The notes under the pieces were generated by a model that did not search any database, was not told where the DNA came from, and was given only the letters and a program-made list of their open reading frames with translations. Made by a program: the position numbers and the translations under genes. Of a stretch of 64,000 nucleotides of DNA, positions 28,559 to 40,285 are shown one piece after another (position 1 is the stretch's first letter; every line of letters begins with the position of its first letter). Origin of the DNA: Epithemia pelagica (lineage: Eukaryota > Bacillariophyta > Bacillariophyceae > Surirellales > Surirellaceae); NCBI GenBank assembly GCA_946965045.2, contig OX337228.1, positions 3,844,001-3,908,000 of the forward strand. The letters run 5' to 3'.

Positions 28559-29235
28559 GCTTTAAGTTAAGACTCCCAATTTCTGGGGGCCGCCATATTT
28601 GGGGTGTATGGTACAAGACGTTTCCCCGCTGGTTAAAAGTGCATGTTCTTCTCAAGGGTGGCCGATCAATCCCGGTCGACTGGGATTCACCGCCTTGTAC
28701 ATATGCTATATGCCAATGCACGGGGGAACTAATATGTTTTTTGTCTAACTCACCAACTATGCTAGCTAAGCTATGCATCATGTGAAACTCCTTGGAGTCT
28801 TGCTCTCTGCCTTTTGCCCGTACTGGCAGCGGCTGATCACCGCTTGGGAGTGTTCGCGCTAAGCTACTCGTCACGGTATGCTTGCGGCACTACTTATAGT
28901 TCACACTCGTGATGTGTGACCCATGGCACTCTCCCATGTGACGGGGAGCACTCGCTTAAGTGAGCGATTGTTTTGGTAATCTTTTCTCCAAACATGAAAA
29001 TATAGATACCTCCTTTTGCACTGTGCCGACGCACACGTCCTAAGTATTTGTTCTCTGCCGACTGCAGCGCAAACGCAAGTCGACACTACTTGTGCACCTT
29101 AATTCCAGGTAGAATCGCGAAATCTGCGATCTGCATCACCTTTTGGCAATGCCTCCACACTTCTGTGTTTTTGCCTGTGTTTTGCTCTGAACCTCTCCTG
29201 CTCCTAGCTCTCTTGCTTTCCTTTTGCCTTCCACC

Positions 29236-30774
29236 ATGTCTTCATCCACTGCCCCTGAAAATCCCAAGGAAGATTTCAAGGCTGCCGTCAAACGCTGTGG
29301 ATACAATGATGCCACCGTGACCTACATCATTGAGCAGGGTTTTGATGATGCTCAATCGTTCATGACTGTTGCGGTCCATCAAGTGCCGTCGATGTTGAAG
29401 ATGATGGCGAAGACCCCTCCAGAGAACGGGGCCTTTCCCTTCAGTGCTAACCTGCAGCTCCACGGCTTCCGAATGTGGCTCGAATACCGTTCGTCTCGTG
29501 GTCAGGCTCTTAAAGTCTCACTTTTCTCTGATCCGCCCCTGATCAAGAAATGGACCAAACGTACCCAGGAACTGTTTGCACTCAACAAGGAAGTTGCCTC
29601 CGATGAACTGACCCCACCGAAAGAGTTGACTTCGTTTTCTCAGTGGGAGGTGTTTAACGATGCCTTGCTCACGATCCTCGCACAGCATCGCAATCCCACA
29701 ACGGGTGTCCCTTTGACATACGTCCTTCGTGAAACTAAGCCTGTTGGTTCTGAAGCAAGGAATGCTGCCTACGATACTATCGATGACGATTTGATTGCTA
29801 CTACTATCCTGCAAGGTGATCAGTATGCCCTTGACAATCAACGCGTCTTCACACTGATGAAACCTTTTCTTGTTGGCGGACCTGGCCTGACGTTCATCAA
29901 GCCACACCAGAAGAAGAAGGACGGCCGTGAAGCGTATCTTGCGTTGACTCGCCAAGCTACTGGAACAGCAGCTGTCACCATCCGCAAGAAAGAAGCATAC
30001 ATTGCTATTGCCGACGCGAAGTTTACAGGCCGCGGTCGTTTCTCGTATCAACAATATGTTCACCGCCATCAGAAAGCTCATAATACGTTGGCTGAACTTG
30101 ATGAACCCGTTGCCGAAACCAAAAAGGTAACCGATTTCCTCAAAGGTATATCGGATCCCTCTTTGGCGGCGGGGAAGACGGTCGTCAACGGTGACGCAGC
30201 AAAGCTTTCTGATTTTGAAGCATGCCAGCAGTATTTTGGCACGTTGATTGCTGCATCCCGTACCGACAAGACCAATGACGAGAATCGAAAGATTGCTGGT
30301 GTGGGTACGACTAAGACTAGTGGAAAGAAGAATGGTCGTAACAAGCAGAATAAAAAGAAGACGCGTCATTACAGTTTGGATGAATGGCGCAAGCTCTCTG
30401 ATGAAGAGAAGGCCGAAATCCTCCGTGCCCGTAAAGAACAGAAAGACGCTAATGGAAAGCGCAAGGCCGGAGCCGTGCGCACTGAAGATGAAAATGGCTC
30501 TCGCAAGTTGAGTAAAACTGAAACTCCAAAGTCTGATGACATGAAATTGGAGACCACTGACCTGGATGGCGACGACGCGCCGAACCATTCCGAGCCTGAT
30601 CCTCCTGTTGCTGATGAACCGACTGTTCCCAAAACCTCAGCCGGAAACAGTTTCGGACGCTTTGCCCATAGTAAAAAAGGATCTACAAAGCCGCACAACC
30701 CTGATGAAACCAAGGAGCCTACAACTGCCGTTGCGAAAGCTGCCCTTGCTGATAAGGCCACAAAGCAGACCTGA
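29236..30774 (+). CDS. gag: Gag-like protein of copia element 2
   Basis: 512 residues from ATG 29236 (CCACC context) to UGA 30774. It equals the copy 1 protein except for an inserted TTGV near residue 160 and scattered substitutions. It has the same basic RNA-binding-like C-terminal region and no zinc knuckle. The UGA is again in frame with pol. Confidence 0.9.
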   Translation: MSSSTAPENPKEDFKAAVKRCGYNDATVTYIIEQGFDDAQSFMTVAVHQVPSMLKMMAKTPPENGAFPFSANLQLHGFRMWLEYRSSRGQALKVSLFSDPPLIKKWTKRTQELFALNKEVASDELTPPKELTSFSQWEVFNDALLTILAQHRNPTTGVPLTYVLRETKPVGSEARNAAYDTIDDDLIATTILQGDQYALDNQRVFTLMKPFLVGGPGLTFIKPHQKKKDGREAYLALTRQATGTAAVTIRKKEAYIAIADAKFTGRGRFSYQQYVHRHQKAHNTLAELDEPVAETKKVTDFLKGISDPSLAAGKTVVNGDAAKLSDFEACQQYFGTLIAASRTDKTNDENRKIAGVGTTKTSGKKNGRNKQNKKKTRHYSLDEWRKLSDEEKAEILRARKEQKDANGKRKAGAVRTEDENGSRKLSKTETPKSDDMKLETTDLDGDDAPNHSEPDPPVADEPTVPKTSAGNSFGRFAHSKKGSTKPHNPDETKEPTTAVAKAALADKATKQT

Positions 30775-33700
30775 GGCTGTGTGCCCAGTGATGAAATTGA
30801 TAAAACGAATCTTATCCGTCCACATTTCTCACTTGTAGGCACCCCTACCTTCAGCTTAGCCTTTGCACACCGTTTATGTGCTGCCGTATCACAGTCCCAT
30901 ACCACTGATCCGATTGATCTGACATGTGAAATGGACTCGCATGCTGACACTTGTTGTGTTGGTCGCAACTTTGTGAAATTCAGGGAACCTGACCGTTACA
31001 TCACTGTTTCCCCATTCTCAGAGGAATATAAACCCCTCGAGCGTATCCCCGTCACCACAACCGCCACTGTCTGGACTGATGCCCACAACAATAGTTATCT
31101 ATTGCTGTTTCACGAGTCGTTATTCTTCGGGGACCGATTGTCCCAATCATTGATTTGTCCCAATCAACTGCGTTCAAACGGCCTCATTGTCCATGATGTG
31201 CCGCGTCAGTTTGACCCTTACAGCACACACAGCATTCGTATTCCCGATGCTGACCTGACCATTCCTCTAGAAATGTCCGGTGTTATCTCTGGCTTCGCGA
31301 CCACGAAGCCAACCCCGGAGGAGCTCGAGTCGCTCCCACGGATAGTCATGACTGCTGATTCGGTGTGGCACCCTCATTCGTCCACCTTTGCTGCCGCGGA
31401 GGAGAAAGCCAATGCATCCAATGCATCTGCTGTCCGCCAAGTTGATCCAAATTCAATTGCCGCATCCTGTGTCCCGCGATTGGTTGCTGCCGTCCGATCA
31501 TACGACGACACCTATGGCTATTGCATGGAACTTGAGAATGACGAGGATGAACTATGCAACCGCTTAGTTGCTGCCGTTCGAGTGTCCCATCCACCAAGTG
31601 CCGAGGACACTGTGGACATTGAGGACCTTGATCCCGACGAATACTTTCTCAAAGCCGTTAAGTCTGCTTCGTCACGACCAACGAAAGCCGTAAAAGTCTT
31701 GCCATCTTCTTCTAAGACTGTACTTGATCCCCAGACCTTGTCTTCTCGATGGAATGTCGGCCTAACTAAGGCCAAGAAGACTTTACAAGTGACAACCCAG
31801 GCTGGGGTCCGAAATGTCCTTGTCCCATCTGAACGCAAGGTTCGAAAGAAAGCTCCATGGCTCAAATTCCCGAATGTCAAGGGACGATGGTTTTGCGACG
31901 AGATGTTCTCCAAGTGCCCATCGCTTGATCTTCACACGGGTGCTTCCGTATTTACTGATGGAAAGGGCTATGATTTTGTCTATCCCTGGAAATCAAAGAA
32001 GCAACACCCTGAAGGTCTGATGTCCCTTATCCAGAATGTCAGAATTCCTCAGACGTTAATTTCTGATGGTGCGCAAGAGCTATTTCATGGACGTTCTCGT
32101 GAGATCTGTAATGAGTACCGTATCAAACAAGAAGTGACCGTCCCATACAGTCAATGGCAGAATGCCGCGGAAGCGAGCATCCGTGAGTTGAAGAAAGGTG
32201 TTATTAGGAAGTTACGTCAAACTGGTGCACCACGACGCACATGGTCCTATGCGCTGAAGTGGGTTGCCTCTGTCCGCCAGTTAACTGCCTCTGATATCCC
32301 TGAACTTAATGGACGAACGCCATTTGAACACGTTCTTGGATCGACACCCGACATCTCTCCCATGGCTTTGTTTGATTTCTATCAACCTGTATACTATTAT
32401 ACGCCGTCGCATGACTTCCCTCATGAGCGTAAATGTATTGGGCGCTGGCTTGGTCTTGCCGATGACTGTATTGATGACATGGCCTTCAACGTCTTGACAG
32501 AGAAAGGTCGAGTTATTGTCCGAAAAGATGTGTGGGCAATCCCTGACGACGATATGAAAAATCCCACAATCCGTCAACAACTGGAAGTCTATGATGGTCT
32601 TATCAAGACTCTCCTCGTGGATACATCGCCGTCCTCCGATGAAGATGCCGCCAACGTTTCCCCTGATCCACCCGATGATTTCTTTGGAGAAGACGAAAGC
32701 GAATCTCTCTTTCCTGCTGCTCTTGACTCCGATACACCTCTCCCTGATGCTGACGATTACACTCCGGAGGAGTTAGACGAATATCTCACAGCCGAAGTCA
32801 TGCTGCCGCATGGCGGGGACCAGGCCAGAGCCAAGATCATAGGCCGCTCCAAAGATGAACATGGCCGACCAATTGGCAAACGTGATCCAAATCCAATCTT
32901 AGACACACGTTTCTATGACGTGCTGTATCCCGATGGATCGACCGAATCTCTTGCTGCCAATCTCATTGCCGAGAACCTTTACTCTCAAGTCGACACTGAG
33001 GGCAACTCCTATGCCATTGTAAAGGATATCATTGGACATCGCAAAACCAAGGACGCTGTCCTCCGAACGGATCCGGACTGGTTGAATGGCCGTAAACGCA
33101 ATACAACCGTTGGTTGGGAACATGAGTGTGAACTCTCCGATGGTTCTACTGTTTGGATCCCTCTCAAAGATCTCAAAAACGATTCGCCTGTACAACTAGC
33201 CGAATATGCTGTTGCGGCGGGGCTTGCCAAAGAACCGGCCTATGCCTGGTGGGTTCCACATACGTTACGCAAACGTGGTGTTATTCTTGCGATCTCGCTA
33301 TTGGAAACGTACCCACAAATATGGTATTGAACTGCCTAAAACCGTTCAAGAAGCTCTTGAGATTGATCGTCGAACGGGGACTGATTTCTGGCGGAAAGCC
33401 ATCGAAAAGGAGATGAAAAATGTTCGCATTGCCTTTGAATTCCGTGATGATGACAAAGTACCAATTGGATACAAACATATCCCATGTCATATGGTCTTTG
33501 ATATCAAGTCTGATCTTCGCCGTAAAGCCCGACTGGTTGCCGGTGGGCATAAGACTGATCCACCGAAGGAATCCACGTACTCCAGTGTTGTATCCCGTGA
33601 TAGCGTACGAATTGCATTCACTATCGCTGCCCTTAATGGCCTGGACGTGTTGGCCGGGGACGTACAAAATGCATACCTCAATGCACCAACAAAAGAGCGA

Positions 33701-35023
33701 ACTTATATTACGGCGGGACTAGAATTTGGTCCCGAAAACGTTGGCCGACCTGCACTGATTGTTCGTGCTCTGTATGGTTTGAAGAGTTCTGCTGCTCGTT
33801 GGCGTGATCACATTGCCGCAACACTTCGTGAAATGAAGTTCAACAGTTGCTTGGCTGACCCTGATGTCTGGCTTCGACCTCAAGTCCGACCATCTGATGG
33901 GTTCCAATACTATGAGTATGTACTTGTCTACATAGACGACATACTCTGTGTCAGTCATGATCCACGATCGATCATGAATGATCTGGAAAAACGGTATACA
34001 ATCAAACCCGAGAGTATTAAAGACCCAGACGAATACTTGGGATCTGAGATTCGACACTATACCATACCAGATACTGACGATCCTGAGAACAAACCCCGAT
34101 GGGCCATGTCCTCCGACAAATATGTTAAACGTGCCATATCTGAAATTGAGACCGAACTGTCTAAAGTTGGCCAAAAGCTACAGACACGAGTCTCGACTCC
34201 GCTTGCCACTGGGTATCGTCCTGAGATCGACTCATCTCCTGAACTGGACCCCCGACGTGCAAATTACTATCAGGGACTAATTGGTATCCTTCGTTGGGTT
34301 GTGGAACTTGGTCGTATCGATATCATTGTTGCCGTATCACAACTGTCCCGATATCTAGCCATGCCACGTGAAGGACACCTCGAACAAGCCTTGCACATTT
34401 TTGCATACCTAAAAGCGCATGGACGTTCCACCCTAGTGTTCGACGACACAACTCCGACCTTCGACGAGGATCGTTTCTTCCAGGCAGACTGGTCTGAATA
34501 CTACCCTGATGCTAGTGACCCTTTGCCGCCCAATATGCCACCACCTCGTGGACGGGCTGTTACCACAACTTGTTTTGTTGATGCCGATCACGCTGGTTGT
34601 CTTGCTACGCGTCGCTCACAAACTGGTATTCTTATGTTCTTACAACGAGCACCTATCTTGTGGTATTCCAAACGACAGAGTACTGTTGAGACATCAACAT
34701 TTGGCTCCGAATTTGTCGCAATGAAGACTGCCATCGAACAGATAGAGGGTTTCCGTTACAAGTTGAGAATGATGGGCATTCCACTTGATGGCGAAACCAA
34801 TGTGTTCTGTGATAATGAATCTGTGTTCAAGAGTGCAACCATGCCTGAAGTCACTCTGAAGAAGAAACACAATGCGATTGCTTACCATTGCACACGTGAG
34901 GCACAAGCCGCCAACATCGTGCGTATCGCCTGGGAAGAAGGTGAAACCAATCTTGCGGACCTGCTGACAAAATCGTTACCAGGACCCCGATTGCGTTTTC
35001 TAGCACAACGTGTTTTGTGGTGA
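30775..35023 (+). pseudogene. pol: Frameshifted pol of copia element 2
   Basis: Protease and integrase remain in the first open segment, which ends at 33330. At 33291-33292 two bases stand where copy 1 has ten, a net loss of 8 nt, which shifts the frame. Reverse transcriptase and RNase H continue in another frame to 35023, with the YIDDI box and RNase H motifs unchanged. An Arg-to-Cys change near the end (YHCTREAQ) also distinguishes it. As it stands it cannot yield a complete Pol protein. Confidence 0.92.
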
Positions 35024-35177
35024 TTACATGATCGAATTCATTGTCCTCACACCCCTCTTTTATTGTCCGAATAGACACCCCTCTTAATTGAGAAAAAATA
35101 GTCCTGATGGACCGGCCTCTGCTGAAACAAGTCGTGGGCGACCTAGTCGAAATGCTTCCGATCTAGCTCGCGGGGAC

Positions 35178-35351
35178 TGAATAAATCCCGCCAACAGGTC
35201 GCATATTGGCGGATACATGGTCGCATATTGGCGAATATGCATCGCCTACATATGCTGCTACGCATCTAGTTTTCTAGTCATAATTTTGGTCTAGCCACTT
35301 GTTGCACGCCGTATACACCGTGTTGTAGCGTGTAGTGGCAGGATTTATACA
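35178..35351 (+). repeat. 3' LTR of copia element 2
   Basis: A 174-bp LTR with one private substitution at 35289 (G where the others have A). Confidence 0.95.
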
Positions 35352-35894
35352 CCAGGACCATGGACAACGGCTTCACCGGACACCGACGGATGGCGGACGT
35401 TCTTCGTTCTACCTAGCTATGTCTATGTACGAGCATGCTATGAAGTACTCCTAGTTTTTCGTTGCGCCTTTGTATCTTCCTTAGAGCAAAGAATGATGAT
35501 TTCAAAACCATCATACAAACATGAAACCCCTCTCTCTAGATTCTACCTAGATGCAATCGAATGTCTCATTTCCAGTTCACGCAGTCTTCTCTTTTTTGCC
35601 GAGTTGAATTCAACAGAACCAACCTAATTTCCTACATACTACTTATCCAATTGGCCAAAGGAAATGTTGAAAGTGATAGACGACAGAACAGGAATGTCTA
35701 GTCTCCAAACGCACAAGACTGGAAAACAAAGGGAACGCCGAGAATGCAGATACCTTATGCCATGGCCATTCACTATTCCATTTCGTGAAGCGGAGATGTT
35801 CCTCCTTGCCACTCTATTGTACACCAACAAACCAGCATAGTAACCCGTACAAACTCTGCGTTTTGAAACAGCAATAGAATTCTGGGGGTTTTCC
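35352..35894. other. Spacer right of element 2
   Basis: 543 bp between the element and the 3' end of the SNARE gene. No domain-bearing frame is seen. Before insertion it was continuous with the FKBP-B upstream region. Confidence 0.5.
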
Positions 35895-36512
35895 TCATCC
35901 TCTCATCATCCAAATAATGACGATAAAAGCAAATAACAGCCCGGCCCCTACAGCGTACAGCACCATCTTTTGTTGAATAGCTCTCGCCGTCATGGTGTTG
36001 AGCAAGCGCCGTGCTCTCCCAGTAAGCGAGGAAACCTCCTTCACTCGTCCATGCGCCGACATGAGCGTCTCCCGATTGTTCCCGAGTTCGTCTGTAATTT
36101 CCATGGCCAGCTGTTCAGTCTCTTGTATTGATCGAAGCGAGCGTTCCAATGTGTCGTTTTGATTGCTTATCATATTTTCTGTTTGTTTCATTCGTTCTTG
36201 ATGCGATCGCGAGTCTTCACCAGACGGACGACCGGCCAAGAGTGATTCACGTTCAAACTGTTGCAAGAGTTGTGCATGTTTCGACTTATAATCTTTCACA
36301 CGCTGAAGCAAGGCTGGCTTCTTGAGAGAACGCGCTTCGAGAGACATTTGCTTCAGCAAGTCGCCGCATTGTTGAAGCAGATTCTGCGTGTATGGACTCG
36401 GTGGTTCTTCGTCCAGGGATTTTTGTATTTGATCCGTCATTTCCTTGAATTCCTCATCGTATCGGTCGAACACCAGGAGCTCCTCACTTCTACCACTTTC
36501 CAGATCTGTCAT
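35895..36512 (-). CDS. VTI1: Vti1-like Qb-SNARE
   Basis: 205 residues, single exon. A tail-anchored SNARE for Golgi, endosome and vacuole fusion. The N-terminal Habc-like helical region (YDEEFKEMTDQIQKSL, then LLKQMSLEARSL) resembles Vti1. The SNARE heptads run from about residue 118 to 180, followed by the C-terminal anchor (MVLYAVGAGLLFAFIVIIWMM). The residue at the ionic zero layer appears to be Asn (ELGNNRETL), where SNAREs of this class carry Gln or Asp. There is a 5' spacer of 336 bp before the LINE remnant. Confidence 0.85.
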   Translation of the reverse strand: MTDLESGRSEELLVFDRYDEEFKEMTDQIQKSLDEEPPSPYTQNLLQQCGDLLKQMSLEARSLKKPALLQRVKDYKSKHAQLLQQFERESLLAGRPSGEDSRSHQERMKQTENMISNQNDTLERSLRSIQETEQLAMEITDELGNNRETLMSAHGRVKEVSSLTGRARRLLNTMTARAIQQKMVLYAVGAGLLFAFIVIIWMMRG

Positions 36513-36848
36513 ATTTCAACAGGGAGCTATGTATTATGATTCAAACTCAATCTTCTGCGACGCAGACACACGAATAACACTTGAGCAACAGCAAATGTGA
36601 CAATGACAACTCTAATTGCAAATTGCAACCGCTTGCTTGTCTGCTGTTGTGGTGACTGGTGATTCCCGCAGACAAAGGGAGCTCCAGTTGGCGAGCCCAA
36701 CGGGGTTTGGGGAAAAAAAAAAAAAAAAAAAATATATATATATAGAGATCTATTATAACGCTGCCGCACGCCTCACGCAAGAGAACGCCGACCGACGCGC
36801 CCGGCCTAGAGAACTAGGCGAGGACTAAGAGACTAGATAGCTGACGAA
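36513..36848. promoter_or_regulatory. Upstream region of the SNARE gene, with A20(TA)n tract
   Basis: 336 bp between the SNARE start and the stop codon of the LINE frame. It contains a run of 20 A at 36713-36732 followed by (TA)6 to about 36744. The tract may mark the 3' boundary of the LINE insertion, read as T-rich on the element strand. Confidence 0.4.
36713..36744. repeat. A20(TA)6 simple repeat
   Basis: A pure adenine run followed by TA dinucleotides. On the minus strand, in the sense of the LINE frame, it reads (TA)n then T20, about 100 nt after the stop codon, so it is not a normal poly-A tail. Confidence 0.85.
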
Positions 36849-39800
36849 TCAGCTAGAGCCAGAATGAGGGAAGGACAACAAGAGGGGTTTCCAAGTGTTG
36901 ATCCAGGTTCGGAGTTGAATTGAAGTAGTCTCGAGGCGAAAATGATCATCAGTAGACGGATAGAACATAAATCTATCCGATACTGGAACCGAGGAACGAA
37001 GAGTATAAAGCACGGTGATTTCTCGCTGGGCTTGGTGGAGAGCTGCAGATTCACGAGAGGCAGCATCATGACCGTGTGTGTCGAGATTGCGTCGTAACCA
37101 AAGGTCATGCAAGTGGTTCCACAAAATTTTGATGGTGCCAGAAATAAGGCGACGACCGGAGCATTGTGTAAAGGAAAGATCGTGGAGTGTTGCATAGGAA
37201 TCTTGAATGGATACCCAGTCCTGTACAAAACGTCCAAGAAAGATATGTTCCCAGCCGACAAGGGTTTGGCGAGTGATGAGAGAGAGATAAGCGGATGGTA
37301 CTGAAGGGAATTGCAGAGGGGCGTCAGAAATCCAAAGATGGATAGAATCTTGCAGTATGGTACGGAGGCACGGATCGAAATGATGTTCTGTCCAAAAGGA
37401 CCCAAGTTCATCTATCAGAGGACCGAGCCAATTACGACGGGACGGGCAACGAAGAAAATGATCACGAGTTTCAACTGAAGTGGGGCAGTTTGGACATACG
37501 GACAAGTAATGGGTGGCGTAATGTTGTTTCAGCACTCCAAGAGGTAGCCAGTCGTGTACCAATTTTGTCAAGAAGTGTCGAAAGCGAAAGTTGGCGCGGA
37601 GAACGGAGCCATGAATGTCCCATCTGATAGACGCAAAGGTTTGTGGTGACCACTTGTGTTTATCGCACATATATCGAGTGATGGCGGGTTCGCTTGCCAA
37701 ACGGCGAAGGACACTTCGAAAATTAGACGTGATGGTCCCTTGTGAGCAGTGGAGGTTGACAGTTGTCCCGGCGATCATGGGAGCGATGTTAGGTGAAATG
37801 GAAGAGGGATATTCGTAGGCGCCAGCCAATTGATCTGCCCAAACATTGAGGCGAGCCGGAGGGGATAAGGTTTCCACTGATTGGTACCGATCTTGGTGAC
37901 CTTTGACGTGTTGTATGGACGGTGGAGAATCGTATTGACGGAGATTTGATGCGATTGCTTGTTGGAGATCCCAATCAGAGCACATAGTTGCATATGGATA
38001 GTCGTATGACCAGGCCATCCTTGTAGTGACAGTATCCACTAAGCTTTTCGAATCCGTATAGAAGCATAGGTCGTTGGGTAGAGAAACTCCATAGAAATTG
38101 CAGAGGTGGTGCAGAAACCGTAGCAGACCAAGCAGGGCATAGCTTTCAGCACGAAAAGAGGAAGTTCTGAGACCAGGTGCAGGACCAGAAAAGCAAAACA
38201 CTTCCACTTCATCAAGAGTAGCACATGTACATCCAAAGCTGCCTTTAAACAACGGGGCGGAGCCATCGCCACACAGGGCTAATGGATGGGAGTCCGAGAG
38301 GGTTTGTAGTAAGAAGTCCGTTGAACAGAGAATTTGGAATCGGCCAAGCATATCCAACTCCCAAGATGGAAGGGCAGCGATGTGTTGGGAAAACGAAGAG
38401 ATCAGTGGGGGTTGAGGAGAAACCAAGCGAGACTTCCGAGCAAGGAGAACGCGTCTATCACCAGGATATACTGTGCTTGAGACAGGGACGGAGTCGGAAG
38501 GAACAAGGATAGTATCTTGATCCGTCTTGGAAAACCAACCAAAGGGGGAGGCTTTGTAGATTCGGTAGTTGCGCGTTTCAAGAACGAAAAGCCGTGCTGA
38601 TCTCTCGCACAAGTATTCGTGCCATTTTCGGTTGGTTGTACCGCCGGTAGCGAGCCATTCACCAAGGGGTTGTTCAAGCTTCCGTTTCTTGATGTTGAAA
38701 GATACTAAGAGAGTTGATAAGAAGCGGCGCCAGATCGTCCAAGCTCCTTTTCCTGGTTTTGCTTGATACGCAAGTAACCCGCGTGGTGATGACAATTGAG
38801 ACGGACTACCGTAAACGACAGAGAGTGGGATCATTGTGCCATCGCATGTGGAGATATCACTGACGAAGGTGACACCCAAGTATAGTCGACAAGCGTTTAC
38901 AAGAATCAGTTCCGACGCTGACGACGTAAATTGTAAGGCATGATCCATTAGGAATGAATCATGTGTCCTCTGAAGTTTTGGGACAAAAGTACTAGCCACT
39001 TCTAGTCGGCAGTCCACTGATCCAAGGAAATCTCGTAGGCTAGGCAACCATTGCATGGGAATAAGATGGGGCAAGGGTGTTGTGGTGTTTTCCAAAATGG
39101 GAAAGCTCGTGCCGGCCAGAAACTGGCCCCAGGAAATCATGATAAGAGCAAGGTCACAAGGAAGACCTTCGGACCGTAGGCATGCCATTAAGGCGTATAC
39201 TTGTGCTATTCCACGTTCGGTGTAAAGTGATCGGAGGCCAACGCCACCAAAATCTTGTGAGCCATAAACAATCGCGTTGGGAGTACACTTGTTATACCCG
39301 CACTTCGGCAATAGTACATGTTTAAATTGTCTTTGTAACTTGGTGCAGTGTTCTTCTGATAAACTGGAGGATGGAAATGGGTATGTGATGCTGGGAAGAT
39401 ACACGGCATGATAGTATGCCCATGCATCGGTGCGAGAAAATGGACTGCAAGCCATTGTGGTAGTATGGGCAGCGTTCTTGACCTTTAGTGCGTTGAAGAG
39501 ACTAGTGTCAGTGGACGAGGGTGCTTTTTGCACTCCGAGAGTTTTGTGACTTGCGTAGGCTGAAATCTGTTTCAAATCTTTTGGGTCCGTATCTCTTGTA
39601 AATTGAATTTGGATTCGCGGACCAAACTCTCCATGTTGCATCATCGGTACGCCATCCACGGTAAAAGTGTAGAAGACAAAATGATACGAGCACTTGGTGG
39701 TTTGTAGGGCTCCACCCGAAACACTAAGGACATCATTCCAGCGTTGAGCGTCATGAGTTGCTAATTGTATGTAGTGAGCCGGATCTGCACTTTGTGGTAG

Positions 39801-40151
39801 GTCGAAATCGTTTGTCGATCCGCTCGTGTCATCAACAAAGCCAATCATGAATACTCTTGCTTGCACTGTCCCGTCAGGAGATTTAAAAGTAGCTCCGTGT
39901 GCCCGTTCTTCGTAGGCGTCGAATAGAACACAACTTATTACACACCATATTGCTGGTGAGTTACCAGCACCCTGCCCAGAACCATAGATTGGGAAAATTT
40001 TGCAGTGTTTGTATGACCGTTCAGAGATGCCTAGTTGTGTCTTCAGGTAGTATTTTGGGGAGCGAAATTTCGAAGTGGTCGCTCTTAGATCACCTATTAA
40101 TAGCGTTTCAAAGCACCAACGAAAAGCGAGAACAAAAACCTTGCAAGACAT
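36849..40151 (-). mobile_element. 5'-truncated non-LTR retrotransposon (LINE) with long open pol frame
   Basis: A 1,100-codon frame without internal stops. It begins inside a reverse transcriptase domain (LKTQLGISERSY, IYGSGQGAGNSPAIW, FVDDTSGSTNDF active site). It continues with a thumb/linker region, an RNase H domain (GDGSAPLFKGSFG, FRAESYALL, YTDSKSLVDT, VKGHQDRY, WADQLAG) and a C-terminal CCHC-type finger (CPNCPTSVETRDHFLRC). RT followed by RNase H and a terminal Cys/His motif is typical of LINE ORF2. The endonuclease and the front of RT are missing, and a stop lies just upstream of the first Met, so this is a dead-on-arrival insertion that has kept its frame. Target-site copies are not clear. 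Confidence 0.85.
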
Positions 40152-40285
40152 ATGGGGTAGCTACCAAAAGAGACAAGATTCCACTCCTACTATGCGGCAA
40201 ACACACAGGAAGAATCATATTCTCACAAAAATAAAATACAAACTAACAAAACCAAACCAAATTGATAAACATCAACCTTGCAGGG
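40152..40285. other. Short spacer LINE / glycosyltransferase
   Basis: 134 bp, A-rich at 40220-40265. This is all that remains between the truncated LINE and the glycosyltransferase start codon. CCTTGCAG just before the ATG resembles a splice acceptor, so a 5' non-coding exon is possible. Confidence 0.4.

Larger units (their letters stand above)
28290..35351 (+). mobile_element. Ty1/copia LTR retrotransposon, copy 2, pol frameshifted
   Basis: A 7,062-bp element nearly identical to copy 1 over its whole length. Its LTRs differ from each other at two of 174 positions (28331 and 35289). gag is open, with a 12-bp insertion relative to copy 1. pol is broken by an 8-nt net deletion near 33290. The host flank is unrelated to that of copy 1. 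Orientation is opposite to FKBP-B, whose start codon lies 64 bp to the left. It is probably non-autonomous unless supplied in trans. Confidence 0.96.

Noticed and set aside
551-35351. The two copia copies as one large segmental duplication
   Set aside because: Their target-site duplications and outside flanks differ, so they are separate insertions.
35639-35830. Minus-strand 63-codon frame between element 2 and the SNARE
   Set aside because: Short, no motif, no conservation evidence.
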